Under the pieces are notes generated by a model. It saw only the letters and a list, made by a program, of their open reading frames with translations, did not search any database and was not told the origin of the DNA. Both the position numbers and the translations under genes were made by a program. Below are positions 1 through 11,853 of a DNA stretch of 64,000 nucleotides, one piece after another. This stretch comes from Azospirillum brasilense (GTDB taxonomy: Bacteria > Pseudomonadota > Alphaproteobacteria > Azospirillales > Azospirillaceae), in contig NZ_CP032345.1 in NCBI RefSeq assembly GCF_005222205.1, forward strand, positions 1,737,501 through 1,801,500. Reading direction: 5' to 3'. Each line of letters opens with the position of its first letter. The first letter of the stretch is position 1.

Positions 1-1
1 G

Positions 2-1060
2 CTGGACAAGCAGCAGGTCGAGGAGCGGAACTACACCGCCCTCGTCCGGCAGGCGCTCTACGCCCAGGTCCCGGCCGCCACCGACCGCGCCACCCGCCGC
101 TCGCTGAACGACCTGCTGTCCTCCGGCGCGCCGTACGAGCTGGAGGCGATGGTCAACGCCAACCCGTCCCTCATCGGCACCACGCAGACGGTCTGGGTCC
201 GCGCCGACGACGAGATCGACCAGTTCATGAAGGGCTTCATCCGGCGCGACGTGCCGGAGAGCGAGCGCCGGCTGAACGACGTCAAGATCGCCGCCATCGA
301 CGCGCTGGTCGCCAACGGCTCCATCCGCAGCAGCTTCAACACCACCCTGTTCACCGCCGGCGACAGCCGCGAGCCGGAACAGGCGGGCATCCTGGGGGCC
401 GTCGTCGGCTCCGCCCTGACGCTGGTGGTGACCATGCTGCTGTCGGTGCCCATCGGCATCGCCGCCGCGGTCTATCTGGAGGAGTTCGCGCCGAAGAACC
501 GCTGGACCGACCTGATCGAGGTGAACATCAACAACCTCGCCGCGGTGCCGTCGATCATCTTCGGCCTGCTCGGTCTGGCGGTGTTCCTCGGCTTCTTCGG
601 GCTGCCGCGCTCCGCCCCGCTGGTCGGCGGTCTGGTGATGGCGCTGATGACCCTGCCGGTCATCATCATCGCCTCGCGCGTCGCGCTGAAGGCGGTGCCG
701 CCGTCGATCCGCGAGGCGGCGCTGGGCGTCGGCGCCTCGCCGCTGCAGACGGTGACGCACCATGTCCTGCCGCTGGCCCTGCCGGGCATCCTGACCGGCA
801 CCATCATCGGCATGGCCCGCGCGCTGGGCGAGACGGCGCCGCTGCTGATGATCGGCATGGTGGCCTTCATTGTGGACATCCCGGGCGGCCTGACCGACAG
901 CGCCACGGCCATCCCGGTGCAGATCTACATGTGGGCGGACAGCCCCGAGCGGGCCTTCACGGAGCGCACCTCCGCGGCGATCCTGATCCTGCTCGCCTTC
1001 CTCATCCTGATGAACGGCCTGGCCGTCTTCCTGCGCAAGAAATTCGAGAGGCGTTGGTAA
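2..1060 (+). CDS. pstA: Phosphate ABC transporter permease PstA (5' end outside window)
   Basis: PstA is one of the two inner-membrane permeases of the high-affinity phosphate importer PstSCAB. The reading frame is open from the first bases of the window, so the true start lies upstream. The visible part begins with a soluble periplasmic-type stretch and continues into several hydrophobic segments from about position 390. The cytoplasmic EAA-type loop that contacts the ATPase is visible as [13 protein letters not shown], and the segment [11 protein letters not shown] is typical of PstA. It ends with a basic tail, [10 protein letters not shown]. pstB starts four bases after the stop, so the two are co-transcribed. 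pstS and pstC are expected upstream but cannot be seen. Confidence 0.93.
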   Translation: MDKQQVEERNYTALVRQALYAQVPAATDRATRRSLNDLLSSGAPYELEAMVNANPSLIGTTQTVWVRADDEIDQFMKGFIRRDVPESERRLNDVKIAAIDALVANGSIRSSFNTTLFTAGDSREPEQAGILGAVVGSALTLVVTMLLSVPIGIAAAVYLEEFAPKNRWTDLIEVNINNLAAVPSIIFGLLGLAVFLGFFGLPRSAPLVGGLVMALMTLPVIIIASRVALKAVPPSIREAALGVGASPLQTVTHHVLPLALPGILTGTIIGMARALGETAPLLMIGMVAFIVDIPGGLTDSATAIPVQIYMWADSPERAFTERTSAAILILLAFLILMNGLAVFLRKKFERRW

Positions 1061-1064
1061 CCCC

Positions 1065-1883
1065 ATGAGCGTCCAGACCCACATCCCGGCCACGGCCATG
1101 GCTTCGCGTCCCGCCGCCGGCATCCACGGCACCAAGATGGTCGCCCGCGACGTCAAGGTGTTCTACGGGGCCAAGCAGGCGCTCAAGGGCATCAACCTGG
1201 AGATCCAGGAAAACCGCGTGATGGCGCTGATCGGCCCGTCCGGCTGCGGCAAGTCGACGTTCCTGCGCTGCCTGAACCGCATGAACGACACCATCGAGAA
1301 CTGCCGCGTCGAGGGGCTGATCGCGCTCGACGGCGAGGACGTCTACGGCAAGAACATCGACGCCGTGCAGCTCCGCGCCCGCGTCGGCATGGTCTTTCAG
1401 AAGCCGAACCCCTTCCCGAAGTCGATCTACGACAACATCGCCTACGGCCCGCGCATCCACGGCATCGCCAGCCACCGCGACGAGATGGACGAGATCGTCC
1501 AGACCTCGCTGCAGCGCGCCGGCCTGTGGAACGAGGTGAAGGACCGCCTGCGCGAGCCGGGCACCGGCCTGTCCGGCGGCCAGCAGCAGCGCCTGTGCAT
1601 CGCCCGCGCCATCGCCGTCAGCCCCGAGGTGATCCTGATGGACGAGCCCTGCTCGGCGCTTGACCCCATCGCGACGGCCCACATCGAGGAGCTGATCGAC
1701 GAGCTGCGCGAGAACTACACGATCGTCATCGTCACCCACAACATGCAGCAGGCGGCCCGCGTCTCCCAGAAGACCGCCTTCTTCCACCTGGGCGACATGG
1801 TGGAGTGCGACGACACCGAGGAAATCTTCACCAACCCGCGGGACGAGCGCACCCAGGGCTACATCACCGGCCGCTACGGCTGA
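1065..1883 (+). CDS. pstB: Phosphate ABC transporter ATP-binding protein PstB
   Basis: This is the cytoplasmic ATPase that powers PstSCAB phosphate import. It has 272 residues, normal for the family. Walker A is GPSGCGKST (residues 57-65), followed by the PstB-typical [14 protein letters not shown] around 111-124. The ABC signature LSGGQQQR is at 169-176 and Walker B ILMDEP at about 190-195. The first 20 or so residues are a non-conserved extension; a start at a later Met would also keep the whole ABC domain. It lies between pstA and phoU on the same strand and is almost certainly part of a Pho-regulated operon, although no Pho box is inside the window. Confidence 0.96.
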   Translation: MSVQTHIPATAMASRPAAGIHGTKMVARDVKVFYGAKQALKGINLEIQENRVMALIGPSGCGKSTFLRCLNRMNDTIENCRVEGLIALDGEDVYGKNIDAVQLRARVGMVFQKPNPFPKSIYDNIAYGPRIHGIASHRDEMDEIVQTSLQRAGLWNEVKDRLREPGTGLSGGQQQRLCIARAIAVSPEVILMDEPCSALDPIATAHIEELIDELRENYTIVIVTHNMQQAARVSQKTAFFHLGDMVECDDTEEIFTNPRDERTQGYITGRYG

Positions 1884-1941
1884 TCGCCGGCCTCTGATCC
1901 CCGGCACCGCCGCGACTCCTCCTCAGCGAAGGACGTGAAGC

Positions 1942-2757
1942 ATGAGCAACGAACACATCGTGCGTTCCTTCGCGCACGAACTTGAACGCCTGTCCAACCT
2001 GATCACCCAGATGGGCGGCGTCGCCGAAGCGCAGGTGGACGCCGCCGTGAAGGCGGTGGCCCGCCGCGACGTCGCGCTGGCCGCCCAGGTCATGCAGGCC
2101 GACCAGCGCATCGACGCCTACGAGCGCGACATCGACGCCGAGGCCGTGCGCCTGCTCGCCCTGCGCCAGCCGCTGGCCCAGGACCTGCGCGAGATCGTGT
2201 CGGCGCTGAAGATCGCGTCGGACCTGGAGCGGATCGGCGACTACGCCTCCAACATCGCCAAGCGCTCGCTGGCGCTGGCCCAGGTGCCGGTGGTGCGCCC
2301 GGCGGTGGCCATCCCGCGCATGGGGCGGCTGGTCGAGTCGATCATGAAGGACGTGCTGGACGCCTACATCGAGCGCGACGTCCAGCGCGCCATCGCCGCC
2401 TGGGAGCGCGACGAGGAGCTGGACGACCTCTACACCAGCCTGTTCCGCGAGGTCCTGACCTACATGATGGAGGACCCGCGCAACATCACGCCCTGCACGC
2501 ACCTGCTGTTCATGGCGAAGAACCTGGAGCGGATCGGCGACCACGCCACCAACATCGCCGAGACCATCCATTATCTGGTGGTCGGGACGACGCTGCGCGC
2601 GGCGCGTCCGAAGAACGACGGCAGCAGCTTCGCCGTGGTCGAACCGGGCGGTTCGGTCATGGATGCGGCCACGGAGTCGGTGGAACGGGGGCGAGTGGAA
2701 CGGGGATTGCCGCGGGACGGCGGCCCGGATAACGATGGAGCGGGACATGCCGCGTGA
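1942..2757 (+). CDS. phoU: Phosphate signalling protein PhoU
   Basis: PhoU links the Pst transporter to the PhoR/PhoB two-component system and represses the Pho regulon when phosphate is plentiful. The protein shows two homologous three-helix repeats, each ending in a metal-binding signature: LKIASDLERIGDYASNIA in the first half and MAKNLERIGDHATNIAE in the second. It has 271 residues, about 35 more than usual. The extra is a C-terminal tail after the second repeat (from about residue 215) rich in Gly, Glu and Arg and probably disordered. The ATG is preceded by GAAGGACG. phoB follows 31 bases downstream. Confidence 0.95.
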   Translation: MSNEHIVRSFAHELERLSNLITQMGGVAEAQVDAAVKAVARRDVALAAQVMQADQRIDAYERDIDAEAVRLLALRQPLAQDLREIVSALKIASDLERIGDYASNIAKRSLALAQVPVVRPAVAIPRMGRLVESIMKDVLDAYIERDVQRAIAAWERDEELDDLYTSLFREVLTYMMEDPRNITPCTHLLFMAKNLERIGDHATNIAETIHYLVVGTTLRAARPKNDGSSFAVVEPGGSVMDAATESVERGRVERGLPRDGGPDNDGAGHAA

Positions 2758-2788
2758 CGGCGAGACGCGCAGTGGGAGCGGGACAAGC

Positions 2789-3493
<705 letters not shown>

Positions 3494-3499
3494 GGTGTG

Positions 3500-3808
3500 G
3501 GATACTTGGGGAACAACAGGGTCTTCACGGATTGCACGGATTTGAACACGGATTTCGCGGATTCTTCTTCATGCGTGCGCAGCGCGAGCCGGATCGATCA
3601 AGATGCGCGTAGCAAGCCCAAAAAAAATCCGTGTCATCCGTGCCTAAAGCGAACTTCCGTTCGCTTTAGACTCACATCGCCTCACTTGCCGGCGGGCTTC
3701 GGCCGCATGTGCGGCCGGGACCGCCGTCGCGGTCCAAAGCGGATTGCAATCCGCTTTAAATCCGCGAAATCCGTGTAAATCCTGTTGCCCACCAAGAGTC
3801 CAATACCC
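3500..3808. repeat. Composite repeat with long imperfect terminal inverted repeats
   Basis: The gap between phoB and the next gene is filled by repeat sequence. The outer ends pair as an imperfect inverted repeat: CTTGGGGAACAACAGG on the left and, read on the other strand, CTTGGTGGGCAACAGG on the right. Just inside these, CACGGATTTCGCGGATT occurs on the left and its complement AATCCGCGAAATCCGTG on the right. Several short CACGGATT units recur. Inside the structure sits a separate element (3645-3759). Open reading frames here are by-products of the repeats. I see no gene. Confidence 0.7.
3645..3759. repeat. Palindrome-rich 115-bp mobile-like element, copy 1
   Basis: It is built from four back-to-back hairpins. 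These are TAAAGCGAAC/GTTCGCTTTA (3645-3668), CGGCCGCA/TGCGGCCG (3700-3717), GGACCGC/GCGGTCC (3718-3735) and the perfect palindrome of AAAGCGGATT with AATCCGCTTT (3736-3757). A second copy is at 40072-40185 and differs by only a few substitutions and one indel. TAA occurs at both boundaries. It has no coding capacity, so if it is mobile it would need a transposase in trans. Confidence 0.8.
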
Positions 3809-4090
3809 TTACCCCTCCAGCAGCCCCACCGCCTCCCGCAGGATCGCCACCTTCGGGCCGAAGCGCTTCGCCGGGTCGCTGTCCTCGATGAAGCCGATCA
3901 TCATGCGCAGGGCGTGCGCCACCCGCGGGGCGAGATCGGGATGCGCCGTCACATGCTGCGCCAGATGGGCCAGCGCGTCGCGGTAGGGCCGGCCCTCGAA
4001 GCCCTCCGCGGCGATCGCCTCGAAGCGGTTCGCGTGTTCGATCACCAGACTGTGGTCCATTGGGCTGTGGTCGTCGGTCATCGCGCTCAC
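3809..4090 (-). CDS. Uncharacterised 93-aa protein downstream of DsrE-like gene
   Basis: I do not recognise this protein. It is small, mostly helical in appearance, has no cysteine, no membrane segment and no signal peptide. Histidines are frequent in the first half. Its GTG start overlaps the TGA of the upstream DsrE-like gene (GTGA), so the two are translationally coupled. A start at the ATG at 4083 (third codon after the GTG) is also possible. Its position as the third gene of a MoeB-DsrE unit suggests a role with that sulfur or adenylation module, but this is inference from order only. Confidence 0.7.
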   Translation of the reverse strand: MSAMTDDHSPMDHSLVIEHANRFEAIAAEGFEGRPYRDALAHLAQHVTAHPDLAPRVAHALRMMIGFIEDSDPAKRFGPKVAILREAVGLLEG

Positions 4091-4542
4091 ACGAAGAGGA
4101 TCGCGCCGGTCTTCGGCGCGTCGTTCAGGAAGGTGACGACGCCGCCGGTCTTCACCGGCACGTCGGCGCGCAGAGGGGCGCCAACAGGCAGGCCGAGCGC
4201 GCGCAACCCCATCTCGCAGGCCATCACCGTGACCTTGAGCATCACGCAGGCCTCCAGCAACTCCTCGAAGCCGGCCAGCCCGTTGGCGGTGAAGGCGGCG
4301 TCACGCTCCGCTGGGCGGCTGCCGTCGTCGGCGGGGTCCAGCCGGTGCCAGCCCGGCGTGCCGTCCGTGTCTGCGGCGAGCAGCGTGTTCAGCGCGCGGC
4401 CGGTGAAGAACAGCGTGACCTTGCGGTTGGTCGCCGCCGCCGCGCTGGCCATCACCAGGGCGTAGTGCACCCGGTCGAAGCCGCCCGCGAACAGGACGAT
4501 GGACAGGGACTCGGGACCTTCCATGGGTCGGGGCTCTCCCAA
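4087..4542 (-). CDS. DsrE/DsrF-like family protein
   Basis: This 151-residue protein resembles the DsrE-like sulfur-relay/peroxiredoxin-like family. It has an N-terminal beta strand and loop (LSIVLFAGGFDRVHYALVMA), a central VTLFFTGRAL strand, and the family-type segment VTVMACEMGLRALG with a cysteine where DsrE-like proteins carry the sulfur-handling residue. No signal peptide or membrane segment is visible, so it should be cytoplasmic. It starts 7 bases after the stop of the MoeB-like gene and overlaps the following 93-aa gene, so the three probably form one operon. The specific sulfur acceptor cannot be told from sequence. Confidence 0.75.
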   Translation of the reverse strand: MGEPRPMEGPESLSIVLFAGGFDRVHYALVMASAAAATNRKVTLFFTGRALNTLLAADTDGTPGWHRLDPADDGSRPAERDAAFTANGLAGFEELLEACVMLKVTVMACEMGLRALGLPVGAPLRADVPVKTGGVVTFLNDAPKTGAILFV

Positions 4543-4549
4543 TCGCCGC

Positions 4550-5338
4550 TCAGTGGGCGGACAGGTCGTGGATGGTCGGGTGGGCGCCGCACAGCGGGCA
4601 GTCCGGGTCGCGGCGCACCGTGATGCGCTGGAACGAGGCGTGCAGCGTGTCCAGCATCATCAGGCTGCCCGACAGGCTCTCGCCGATGCCCATGATTTCC
4701 TTCAGCACCTCGGTCGCCTGGAGCGAGCCGACGAAGCCGGCCAGCGCCCCCAGCACGCCGCCTTCGGAGCAGGACGGCACCAGCCCGCGCGGCGGCGGTT
4801 CGGGGAACAGGCAGCGGTAGCAGGGGTGCGGGTCGCCAAGATGCGCCTTGAAGGTGGAGACCTGCCCGTCGAAGCGCAGGATCGCCGCCGACACCAGCGT
4901 CTTCTTCGCGAAGTAGCAGGCGTCGTTGAGGAGGAAGCGCGTGGCGAAATTGTCCGAGCCGTCGGCCACGATGTCGTAGCGCCCGATCAGGTCCAGCGCG
5001 TTGTCCCGGGTCAGCCGCGCCTTGTGCACCTCCACCGCCACGTCGGGGTTCAGCGCGCGGATGCGGGCGGCGGCGCTTTCCACCTTCGCCAGGCCCAGGC
5101 TCGATTCGTCGTGGATGACCTGCCGCTGCAGGTTGGACAGGTCCACCGTGTCGTCGTCGATGACGCCGATGGTGCCCACGCCGGCCGCGGCGAGGTAGAG
5201 CAGCAGCGGCGCGCCCAGCCCGCCGGCCCCGACGACCAGGACGCGGGCGCGCAACAGCGCCTCCTGCCCGACGCCGCCGACCTCCGGCAGGATGATGTGG
5301 CGGGAATAGCGGTGAAGCTGGGTGTCGGTGAAATCCAT
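4550..5338 (-). CDS. moeB: MoeB/ThiF-type adenylyltransferase
   Basis: E1-like enzyme that adenylates the C-terminal glycine of a ubiquitin-like sulfur carrier such as MoaD or ThiS. The nucleotide-binding loop GAGGLG is at residues 37-42, and the substrate-adenylate region DDDTVDLSNLQRQ follows at about 61-73. Zinc-binding pairs are C173-x-x-C176 and C247-x-x-C250, and a family cysteine is at C190 (VPSCSEGG). The length of 262 fits MoeB without the extra rhodanese domain of MOCS3-like proteins. Downstream come a DsrE-like protein and a small unknown, which suggests a sulfur-transfer unit. Whether the carrier partner is MoaD or ThiS is not decided. Confidence 0.88.
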   Translation of the reverse strand: MDFTDTQLHRYSRHIILPEVGGVGQEALLRARVLVVGAGGLGAPLLLYLAAAGVGTIGVIDDDTVDLSNLQRQVIHDESSLGLAKVESAAARIRALNPDVAVEVHKARLTRDNALDLIGRYDIVADGSDNFATRFLLNDACYFAKKTLVSAAILRFDGQVSTFKAHLGDPHPCYRCLFPEPPPRGLVPSCSEGGVLGALAGFVGSLQATEVLKEIMGIGESLSGSLMMLDTLHASFQRITVRRDPDCPLCGAHPTIHDLSAH

Positions 5339-5413
5339 GATCCGCAGAATAGCGCGGAACGCCCCATGCCGCGCAAGTCCCCTCGCTTCAGGCCCTCGCC
5401 GTGGGCGGCGGCG

Positions 5414-6223
5414 TCAGGCGAGCAGGCTCATCTTGTAGGGCGTGGTCTTCGACGTGCTGGACGACTTGTTCGCATCCTCCGCCGCCCACTGCTTCAGCCG
5501 GGCCTCGCGCTCCCGCATGATCTTGTCGAACGGGCGTTCCTCGGTCGATTCGGGCGTCTTGGCGACCTTCTGGACGAAATTCAGCTGGTACGGGATTTCG
5601 CCGACCACGTTCTTCGGCGGGACGATCACCAGCTCATACTGGCCGGGTTCGACCTTGAAGCTGGGCTTCTTCAGCATGTCCTCGCCCGACTTCGTCGGGT
5701 CCATCGTGTCGCCGGAGGCCACGACCTTGCCCTCCTTGCTCATGAGGGCCCAGCGCGTGTAGGGCAGGGACATGTTGCCGACGAACTCGCCGCCCTGGGC
5801 GACGGTCAACGTGTGCTTCTGGACGCCGCTGTCGTTGCCGACGACGGCGCGGGCGATGCCCTTCATCTGGGCGCCGCTCCCCACCATCATGATGTTCTGG
5901 CGTTCGGTGATGTCCAGCGTGTACTCGCGCTCGTTCACCCCGCGGACGGCCTGGGAGATGACCGCGGTGTAGGTGCCGGGGCCGAGCTTCGCGCTGGTCT
6001 CCGCCGCCTCGTTCTTCGCCTTCGCCTCGGCGACGACCTTGTTGTTCTGGTCGACGATCTTGATGTTGGTGTTGATGTCGGAGATTTTGAAATTGAATTC
6101 GCCGGTCTTCGACACCGTGAACTGGCGGTAATCGGTGGATGCGAGGTTGGAGTCCAATTCGTTGGTGATGCCGCGGAACTGGAACCAGTTCATCGTCGAG
6201 GCATTCGGAATCGCGACGCCCAT
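5414..6223 (-). CDS. Uncharacterised 269-aa protein with duplicated beta-sandwich-like domain
   Basis: I do not recognise a named family with certainty. The sequence shows two similar beta-rich units. Unit one is roughly residues 25-110 (YRQFTVSKTGEFNFKI ... GPGTYTAVISQ ... EYTLDITE). Unit two is roughly 135-230 (KHTLTVAQGGEFVGNM ... EPGQYELVIVPP ... YQLNFVQKV). The pattern is like pre-peptidase C-terminal (PPC) domains. The C-terminal 40 residues are charged and Ser/Lys-rich. There is no classical signal peptide or membrane segment. It stands alone and has a near-consensus promoter upstream (6347-6375), so it may be strongly expressed. Confidence 0.8.
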   Translation of the reverse strand: MGVAIPNASTMNWFQFRGITNELDSNLASTDYRQFTVSKTGEFNFKISDINTNIKIVDQNNKVVAEAKAKNEAAETSAKLGPGTYTAVISQAVRGVNEREYTLDITERQNIMMVGSGAQMKGIARAVVGNDSGVQKHTLTVAQGGEFVGNMSLPYTRWALMSKEGKVVASGDTMDPTKSGEDMLKKPSFKVEPGQYELVIVPPKNVVGEIPYQLNFVQKVAKTPESTEERPFDKIMREREARLKQWAAEDANKSSSTSKTTPYKMSLLA

Positions 6224-6346
6224 GGTGGTCTCCCCCGCTGGTCCTGTGCCGTCCGCTCCGCACCGTCGGGCGGCCGCGCCGCAAAGCCGCGCCGTCGCCT
6301 CAAAGGGCGGAGCCGCGCCGGCCGAAAGCTCCGGCGCCGACAGGTT

Positions 6347-6375
6347 AGATTACTAAAATCCAATCTTTTTGTCAA
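6347..6375 (-). promoter_or_regulatory. Near-consensus housekeeping promoter of the 269-aa protein gene
   Basis: Read on the minus strand, a perfect -35 TTGACA (6370-6375) is followed after exactly 17 bases by TAATCT (6347-6352). The surrounding sequence is AT-rich in an otherwise very GC-rich region. Transcription would start near 6340, leaving a leader of about 115 bases before the ATG at 6223. The rest of the 311-base gap (6224-6534) contains no gene that I can support. Confidence 0.7.
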
Positions 6376-6490
6376 AGCGCCGCCTGACGCGCGGGCCGGG
6401 CACAAAGACTAGACAGGTCCCACTCTACAGCAGGATGCGCGACGGTGCAATATTCGCCGCCCGGTTGCGCGGGACAGCGCCCGGGACACG

Positions 6491-6522
6491 CCCTCCCGCG
6501 CCGGTGAACGGACGCGGGAGGG
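6491..6522 (-). terminator. Hairpin downstream of cysK
   Basis: CCCTCCCGCG and CGCGGGAGGG form a perfect 10-bp stem around a 12-base loop, a few bases beyond the cysK stop codon. There is no clear T-run, so it may act as a weak or Rho-assisted terminator. Confidence 0.4.
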
Positions 6523-6534
6523 GGAACGCCGGTG

Positions 6535-7494
<960 letters not shown>

Positions 7495-7528
7495 TTTTCA
7501 CTCCTCCGGTGTGTGGTATTTTCCCACT

Positions 7529-7547
7529 TTCTACATCATGTGTAGAA
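7529..7547. promoter_or_regulatory. Palindromic operator candidate upstream of cysK
   Basis: TTCTACA-TCATG-TGTAGAA is an inverted repeat with 7-bp arms and a 5-base centre. It lies in the AT-rich gap between the Rrf2 regulator gene and cysK, about 35 bases before the cysK start. Rrf2-family proteins bind dyads of this size, and the site is placed where it could repress cysK. Confidence 0.55.
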
Positions 7548-7569
7548 TTTAACCGTTTTCCGGGTGGGA

Positions 7570-8024
7570 TTAAATCGTAAAATCGATGCGGTCTTCGGTC
7601 TCGCTCTCGACGCCGGCGGTGCGGGCGCGCAGGCAGAGATCCTCGATGGTGATGTCGTCGAGCTTCTTCATGCATTCCTCCTGAAGCTCGTTCCACAGCG
7701 GGCGCACCACCTTGTGCCCCAGGATGGAGCCGGCCGGCTCCTCGATGGGGTCGGTCGCGGTCTCCATGGAGCGGACGACCTTGACGATCTCGCCCAGCGT
7801 GATCCGCCGGCGCTCGCGGGCCAGCCGGTAGCCGCCGCGCGGCCCGCGCACGCCGGCCAGGACGCCGTCGCGGACGAGCTGCTGGAGAACCTGCTCCAGA
7901 TAGCGCTTGGGAATGCCCTGGCGGCGGGTGATCTCGCCGGACTGAACGGGTTCGGTGCCGGCGTTGTAGGCGATGTCCAGCACTGCCTCGATCGCGAACA
8001 TCAGCTTCTTGGAGATGCGGAGCA

Positions 8025-8025
<1 letters not shown>
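7570..8025 (-). CDS. Rrf2 family transcriptional regulator (CymR-like rather than IscR-like)
   Basis: Winged-helix dimeric regulator of the Rrf2 family. The N-terminal HTH region reads MLRISKKLMFAIEAVLDIA, with ITRRQGIPKRYLEQVLQQL as the DNA-recognition part and GVRGPRGGYRLAR as the wing. Only two cysteines are present (EEC and LCLRA), not the three-cysteine cluster of IscR, so it probably does not hold a [2Fe-2S] cluster. Together with the adjacent cysK this points to CymR-type cysteine regulation. The start used is the ATG at 8025, which overlaps the dut stop by one base (TGATG) and gives 151 residues. An upstream extension would run into dut. Confidence 0.85.
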
Positions 8026-8515
<490 letters not shown>

Positions 8516-8519
<4 letters not shown>

Positions 8520-9772
8520 GGAATGGTCTCCTGGGGGGCAGGGGGGGAAGGCGGATTGAAATGCCGGGCGATGGCCTCGGCCAGGCGGGCGGCCACGGCG
8601 TCCTTGCCCATGGTGGGCCAGTCTTCGGTGCCGTCGGCGCGGATCAGATGGACGGTGTTGTCGGACCCGCCGAAGGTCGTGGTGCCCGGCGACACGTCGT
8701 TGGCGACGATCCAGTCGCAGCCCTTGCGCGCGCGCTTGGCGGTCGCATACTCCACCACGTTTCCGGTTTCCGCGGCGAAGCCGACGACCAGCGCCGGGCG
8801 GCGCGGCCCGGCCTGGGACAGGGTCGCCAGGATGTCGGGATTCTCGGTCAGGGCCAGACTCGGCGGACCGCCGCCGTCCTTCTTCAGCTTGCGGTCCGAT
8901 TCACCGGCCACGCGCCAGTCGGCGACGGCGGCGGCGCAGACCGCGATGTCCGCGGGCAGGGCCGACTCGCAGGCCGCCAGCATCTCCCGCGCCGTCTCGA
9001 TGGGGCGCACGGTGCAGCCGGGCGGGTCGGGCAGGCGGGTCGGGCCGGTGACCAGCGTCACCTCCGCCCCCAGCCGGCGCAGCGCCTCGGCGATGGCGTG
9101 GCCCTGCTTGCCGGAGGAGCGGTTGGCGATGTAGCGCACCGGGTCGATGGGTTCCACCGTCGGGCCGCTGGTGACCAGGGCGCGCTTGCCGGCCAGCGGC
9201 CTGGGCGCGTCCAACTCCTCGAAATGGGTGGCGATGGCCTGGACGATCTCCATCGGCTCGGCCATGCGCCCGAATCCGTACTCGCCGCAGGCCATCTCGC
9301 CCTTGTTCGGACCGACCCGGCGCACGCCGCGCTTTTCCAGGAGCGCCAGATTGTCGCGGGTCGCCGGATGCTCCCACATGCGGACGTTCATCGCCGGGGC
9401 GACGAGCACCGGCTTGTCGGTGGCCAGCAGCACGGTGGCGGCCAGATCGTCGGCCATGCCGGCGGCCATGCGGGCCAGCAGGTTGGCGGTGGCCGGGGCG
9501 ACGACCAGCAGGTCGGCGTCGCGCGACAGCTGGATGTGCCCCATCTCCGATTCGTCGGTCAGGGACCACAGATCCTGGTAGACCGTGTCCTCGGTCAGCG
9601 CCTGCACGGACAACGGCGTGACGAACTGCGCCCCGGCCCGGGTCAGGACCGCGCGCACGCGCACGCCCCGCTCCTTCAGGCGGCGGATCAGCTCCAGGCT
9701 CTTGTAGGCCGCGATGCCGCCCGCGATGACGAGCAGGATGCGCTTGCCGGACAGCACGGATGTTTCGGCCAC
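8516..9772 (-). CDS. coaBC: Bifunctional phosphopantothenoylcysteine decarboxylase / phosphopantothenate-cysteine ligase
   Basis: Carries out two consecutive steps of coenzyme A synthesis. The N-terminal CoaC flavoprotein half has [17 protein letters not shown] at the start, the [16 protein letters not shown] motif near 145 and the [10 protein letters not shown] segment near 180. The C-terminal CoaB half has [22 protein letters not shown] and the ANDVS motif near 375. The length of 418 matches the fused form. The start is GTG, with AAGGAG upstream and a promoter candidate at 9811-9839. It heads a four-gene block with dut, rrf2 and cysK. Confidence 0.95.
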
Positions 9773-9810
9773 GGGGGTCCGCCGCTCCTTGCTATGGATT
9801 TTGTAGAATT

Positions 9811-9839
9811 CAGATATTCCATCATGGCGTCCAGTACAA
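9811..9839 (-). promoter_or_regulatory. Promoter candidate for coaBC
   Basis: On the minus strand TTGTAC (9834-9839) and TATCTG (9811-9816) are separated by 17 bases. Transcription would begin about 30 bases before the GTG start of coaBC. The rest of the 280-base divergent gap (9773-10052) is relatively AT-rich and must also carry the promoter of the response regulator gene on the other strand, which I could not pinpoint. Confidence 0.5.
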
Positions 9840-10052
9840 GCGTCCTTCGCTCATCCTCACAGCAAAACCGGTGTGAAATGCACATCCATGACCGGGTTGT
9901 GAAACCACGGATGGGATATTTCGTTGCGCGACCGCATTCCAGGTCTTTCGGCCACGGCCGGTCATCGCGTAGAGTGCATTTTTAAGGATTTGCTGATAAC
10001 CAGTGCAATCCGACCCACTTCGCCGTGATTTTCTTTCGAATCCATACGGTCC

Positions 10053-11483
<1,431 letters not shown>

Positions 11484-11853
11484 CTCCCGGCCGTTCCGGG
11501 ACTCCCAAACCTCCTGTTGCGGCCCCGCGCCGCTGGTCCTGCCAAAGCATAGGCTTCGTGTGCGTTCCATTCACGCAAGACCATCGAAAGTCTTGCCGTG
11601 CCGGGACCTGCCGCCATCGGCTTATTTCCAAATGACCGGTTTGGCCACATTGGGCATATGTCGTGAAGCCGCCTTGCCGGTTCCGGTGCCATCCGGCTAG
11701 CCTCCCCTCGCGTTGCTTTGCTTGCGCTTCCGCGTGGCGCCACACCGGATCGCCGCACATGACCGCCGCACAGCCCATCGTCCTTCGCCGGCCCCTTGCG
11801 TCCCGCGGCGCGGACCGGCGGCGGGCCCCGACCGAGGAGCAGGAGTTCGCCTT
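11484..11853. other. Non-coding gap and leader of the cold-shock gene
   Basis: No convincing gene is present in these 370 bases. The stretch immediately before the cold-shock gene has a strong ribosome site, AGGAGCAGGAG (11836-11846). The AT-richer part around 11620-11665 is the likeliest place for a promoter, but no convincing -35/-10 pair was found. Cold-shock genes often have long structured leaders, which would fit the spacing. Confidence 0.4.

Noticed and set aside
3497..3778. Short frames in the phoB downstream gap
   Set aside because: They are made entirely of repeat sequence and show no protein family features.
3809..5338. DsrE-MoeB unit as a dissimilatory sulfur oxidation locus
   Set aside because: No dsrAB, tusA or other sulfur-oxidation genes are nearby; a simple sulfur-relay role is more likely.
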